NCBI GenBank assembly: GCA_003644405.1
Contig: QNCE01000066.1
Location: forward strand, 1-7,118
From: Candidatus Omnitrophota bacterium
GTDB taxonomy: Bacteria > Omnitrophota > Gorgyraeia > Duberdicusellales > 4484-171
DNA length: 7,118 nucleotides
Reading direction: 5' to 3'
Shown: piece by piece, positions 6,689 through 7,118 of the stretch
Layout: each line of letters opens with the position of its first letter
How positions within the stretch are numbered: position 1 is the first letter of the stretch
Notes under the pieces: generated by a model
Told to the model about the DNA's origin: nothing
The model's input: only the letters and a program-made list of their open reading frames with translations
Databases searched by the model: none
Position numbers and translations under genes: made by a program

Positions 6689-6706
6689 TTTTTAACTCCT
6701 TGATAA

Positions 6707-6720
6707 GAAAAACATTTTTC
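6707..6720. repeat. Short palindrome between the divergent promoters
   Basis: GAAAAA (6707-6712) and TTTTTC (6715-6720) form a perfect 6-bp inverted repeat around CA. It sits centrally between the two divergent -35 boxes and could be a regulator half-site pair. Simple A/T runs like this are common in AT-rich intergenic DNA, so a function is uncertain. Confidence 0.25.
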
Positions 6721-6733
6721 CTCTGCCGTTAAT

Positions 6734-6762
6734 TTGACTTTTTTTAAAAAGTATGCTATTAA
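6734..6762 (+). promoter_or_regulatory. Sigma-70 promoter for the GAF-domain gene
   Basis: The -35 TTGACT (6734-6739, 5 of 6 to consensus), a 17-bp spacer (6740-6756) and the -10 TATTAA (6757-6762) are preceded by TGC (6754-6756), which makes an extended -10. The predicted start near 6769 gives a leader of only about 12 nt, made mostly of an AGAGAGAG run that ends right at the ATG. The organisation mirrors the divergent promoter on the other strand. Confidence 0.72.
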
Positions 6763-6780
6763 AGATATATATAGAGAGAG

Positions 6781-7118
6781 ATGGAGGAAAAAGTAAAGAA
6801 TCTAAGAATAGAGGATCTAAGAAAAGAATTAGAGAAAGCACGGTCTCAGTTTTACATTTTCTACGAACTTACCCAGGCAATGCGTACTACTCTACGATTA
6901 GAGGAAATTTCCTATATCATCCTTACAGGGTTAACTGCTCATCACGGCTTAGGATTTAACCGAGCAACGCTCTTTTTAGTAGAGGAAAAAGAAAAAACTA
7001 TCAATGGGCTTATGGGGATAGGACCTATGGACTCTGAAGAAGCTAATAGAATCTGGAAAGCTATAGAGGATCAAAAAATGGACCTATACGCTCTTATAAA
7101 AGCCTATCATAAAATAAA
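6781..7118 (+). CDS. GAF-domain signalling protein, N-terminal part (cut by window edge)
   Basis: This is an open frame of 112 complete codons running off the right edge. Residues 1-24 are charged and helical (coiled-coil-like: MEEKVKNLRIEDLRKELEKA). They are followed by a GAF-like sensor domain: FYELTQAMRTTLRLEEISYI (27-46), ILTGLTAHHGLGFNRATLFLVEE, then INGLMGIGPMDSEEANRIW (74-92). The 'GxGFNRA-LFLV ... G-MGIGP-..EEA-RIW' pattern is characteristic of GAF domains at the N terminus of bacterial histidine kinases, HD-GYP proteins and diguanylate cyclases. The output domain lies outside the window, so the type of signal protein is undecided. The ATG at 6781 is the first start after an in-frame TAG (6772-6774). 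The GA-rich leader provides only a poor, very close ribosome-binding site; the next in-frame ATG is codon 34, which would remove the helix. It is transcribed divergently from the cvpA operon. Confidence 0.8.
   Translation, partial: MEEKVKNLRIEDLRKELEKARSQFYIFYELTQAMRTTLRLEEISYIILTGLTAHHGLGFNRATLFLVEEKEKTINGLMGIGPMDSEEANRIWKAIEDQKMDLYALIKAYHKI

Noticed and set aside
6753..6959. A 68-codon plus-strand open frame overlapping the GAF gene start
   Set aside because: It is in a different frame from the GAF-domain protein, has a non-protein-like sequence, and its ATG falls inside the predicted -10 region of the promoter.
1..7118. Search for mobile elements, CRISPR arrays, tRNA/rRNA genes, riboswitches or defence genes
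   Set aside because: No transposase motifs, direct-repeat arrays, cloverleaf-like stretches or long structured leaders were seen. Nearly all bases are explained by conserved housekeeping genes.

Overview
The window is an AT-rich bacterial housekeeping cluster (GC roughly in the mid-30s percent by eye, with many AGA/AGG arginine codons). Six tightly packed genes, plus the start of a seventh, lie on the minus strand. One oppositely oriented gene begins near the right edge. The gene set (GatCAB amidotransferase, primary sigma factor, DnaG primase, a NIF3-family protein, a CvpA-like membrane protein) is bacterial. It fits a low-GC, probably uncultured lineage that charges Asn- and/or Gln-tRNA indirectly. 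The phylum cannot be fixed from this sequence; the overall look recalls lineages such as Aerophobetes, Atribacterota or Omnitrophota, but that is an impression only.

Layout in minus-strand transcription order: a divergent promoter region (6624-6780); a CvpA-like four-helix membrane protein (6045-6623); a NIF3-like metalloprotein (5132-6091); DnaG primase (3390-5135); primary sigma factor RpoD/SigA (1852-3387); a 57-bp spacer; GatC (1510-1794); GatA (80-1513); and the first 29 codons of GatB (1-87), which runs off the left edge. Successive genes overlap by 47, 4, 4 and 8 bp or are 2 bp apart. The only real gap is rpoD-gatC. No terminator is visible, so this is probably one long operon. It joins a rearranged 'macromolecular synthesis' core (dnaG-rpoD, without rpsU) to the tRNA-dependent amidotransferase genes, linking replication priming, transcription initiation and translation fidelity.

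On the plus strand, a truncated gene (6781 to the right edge) encodes a GAF-domain signalling protein. Its promoter lies back to back with that of the cvpA operon. Both predicted promoters have a TTGAC-type -35, a 17-bp spacer and a TGn extended -10. The region also holds a perfect 7-bp inverted repeat over the cvpA start codon and predicted transcription start, and a LacI/CcpA-type operator-like sequence abutting the cvpA -35 box.

No mobile element, CRISPR array, RNA gene or clearly new system was seen. The most interesting signals are the regulatory architecture at 6622-6780 and possible scarring at the rpoD-gatC junction.
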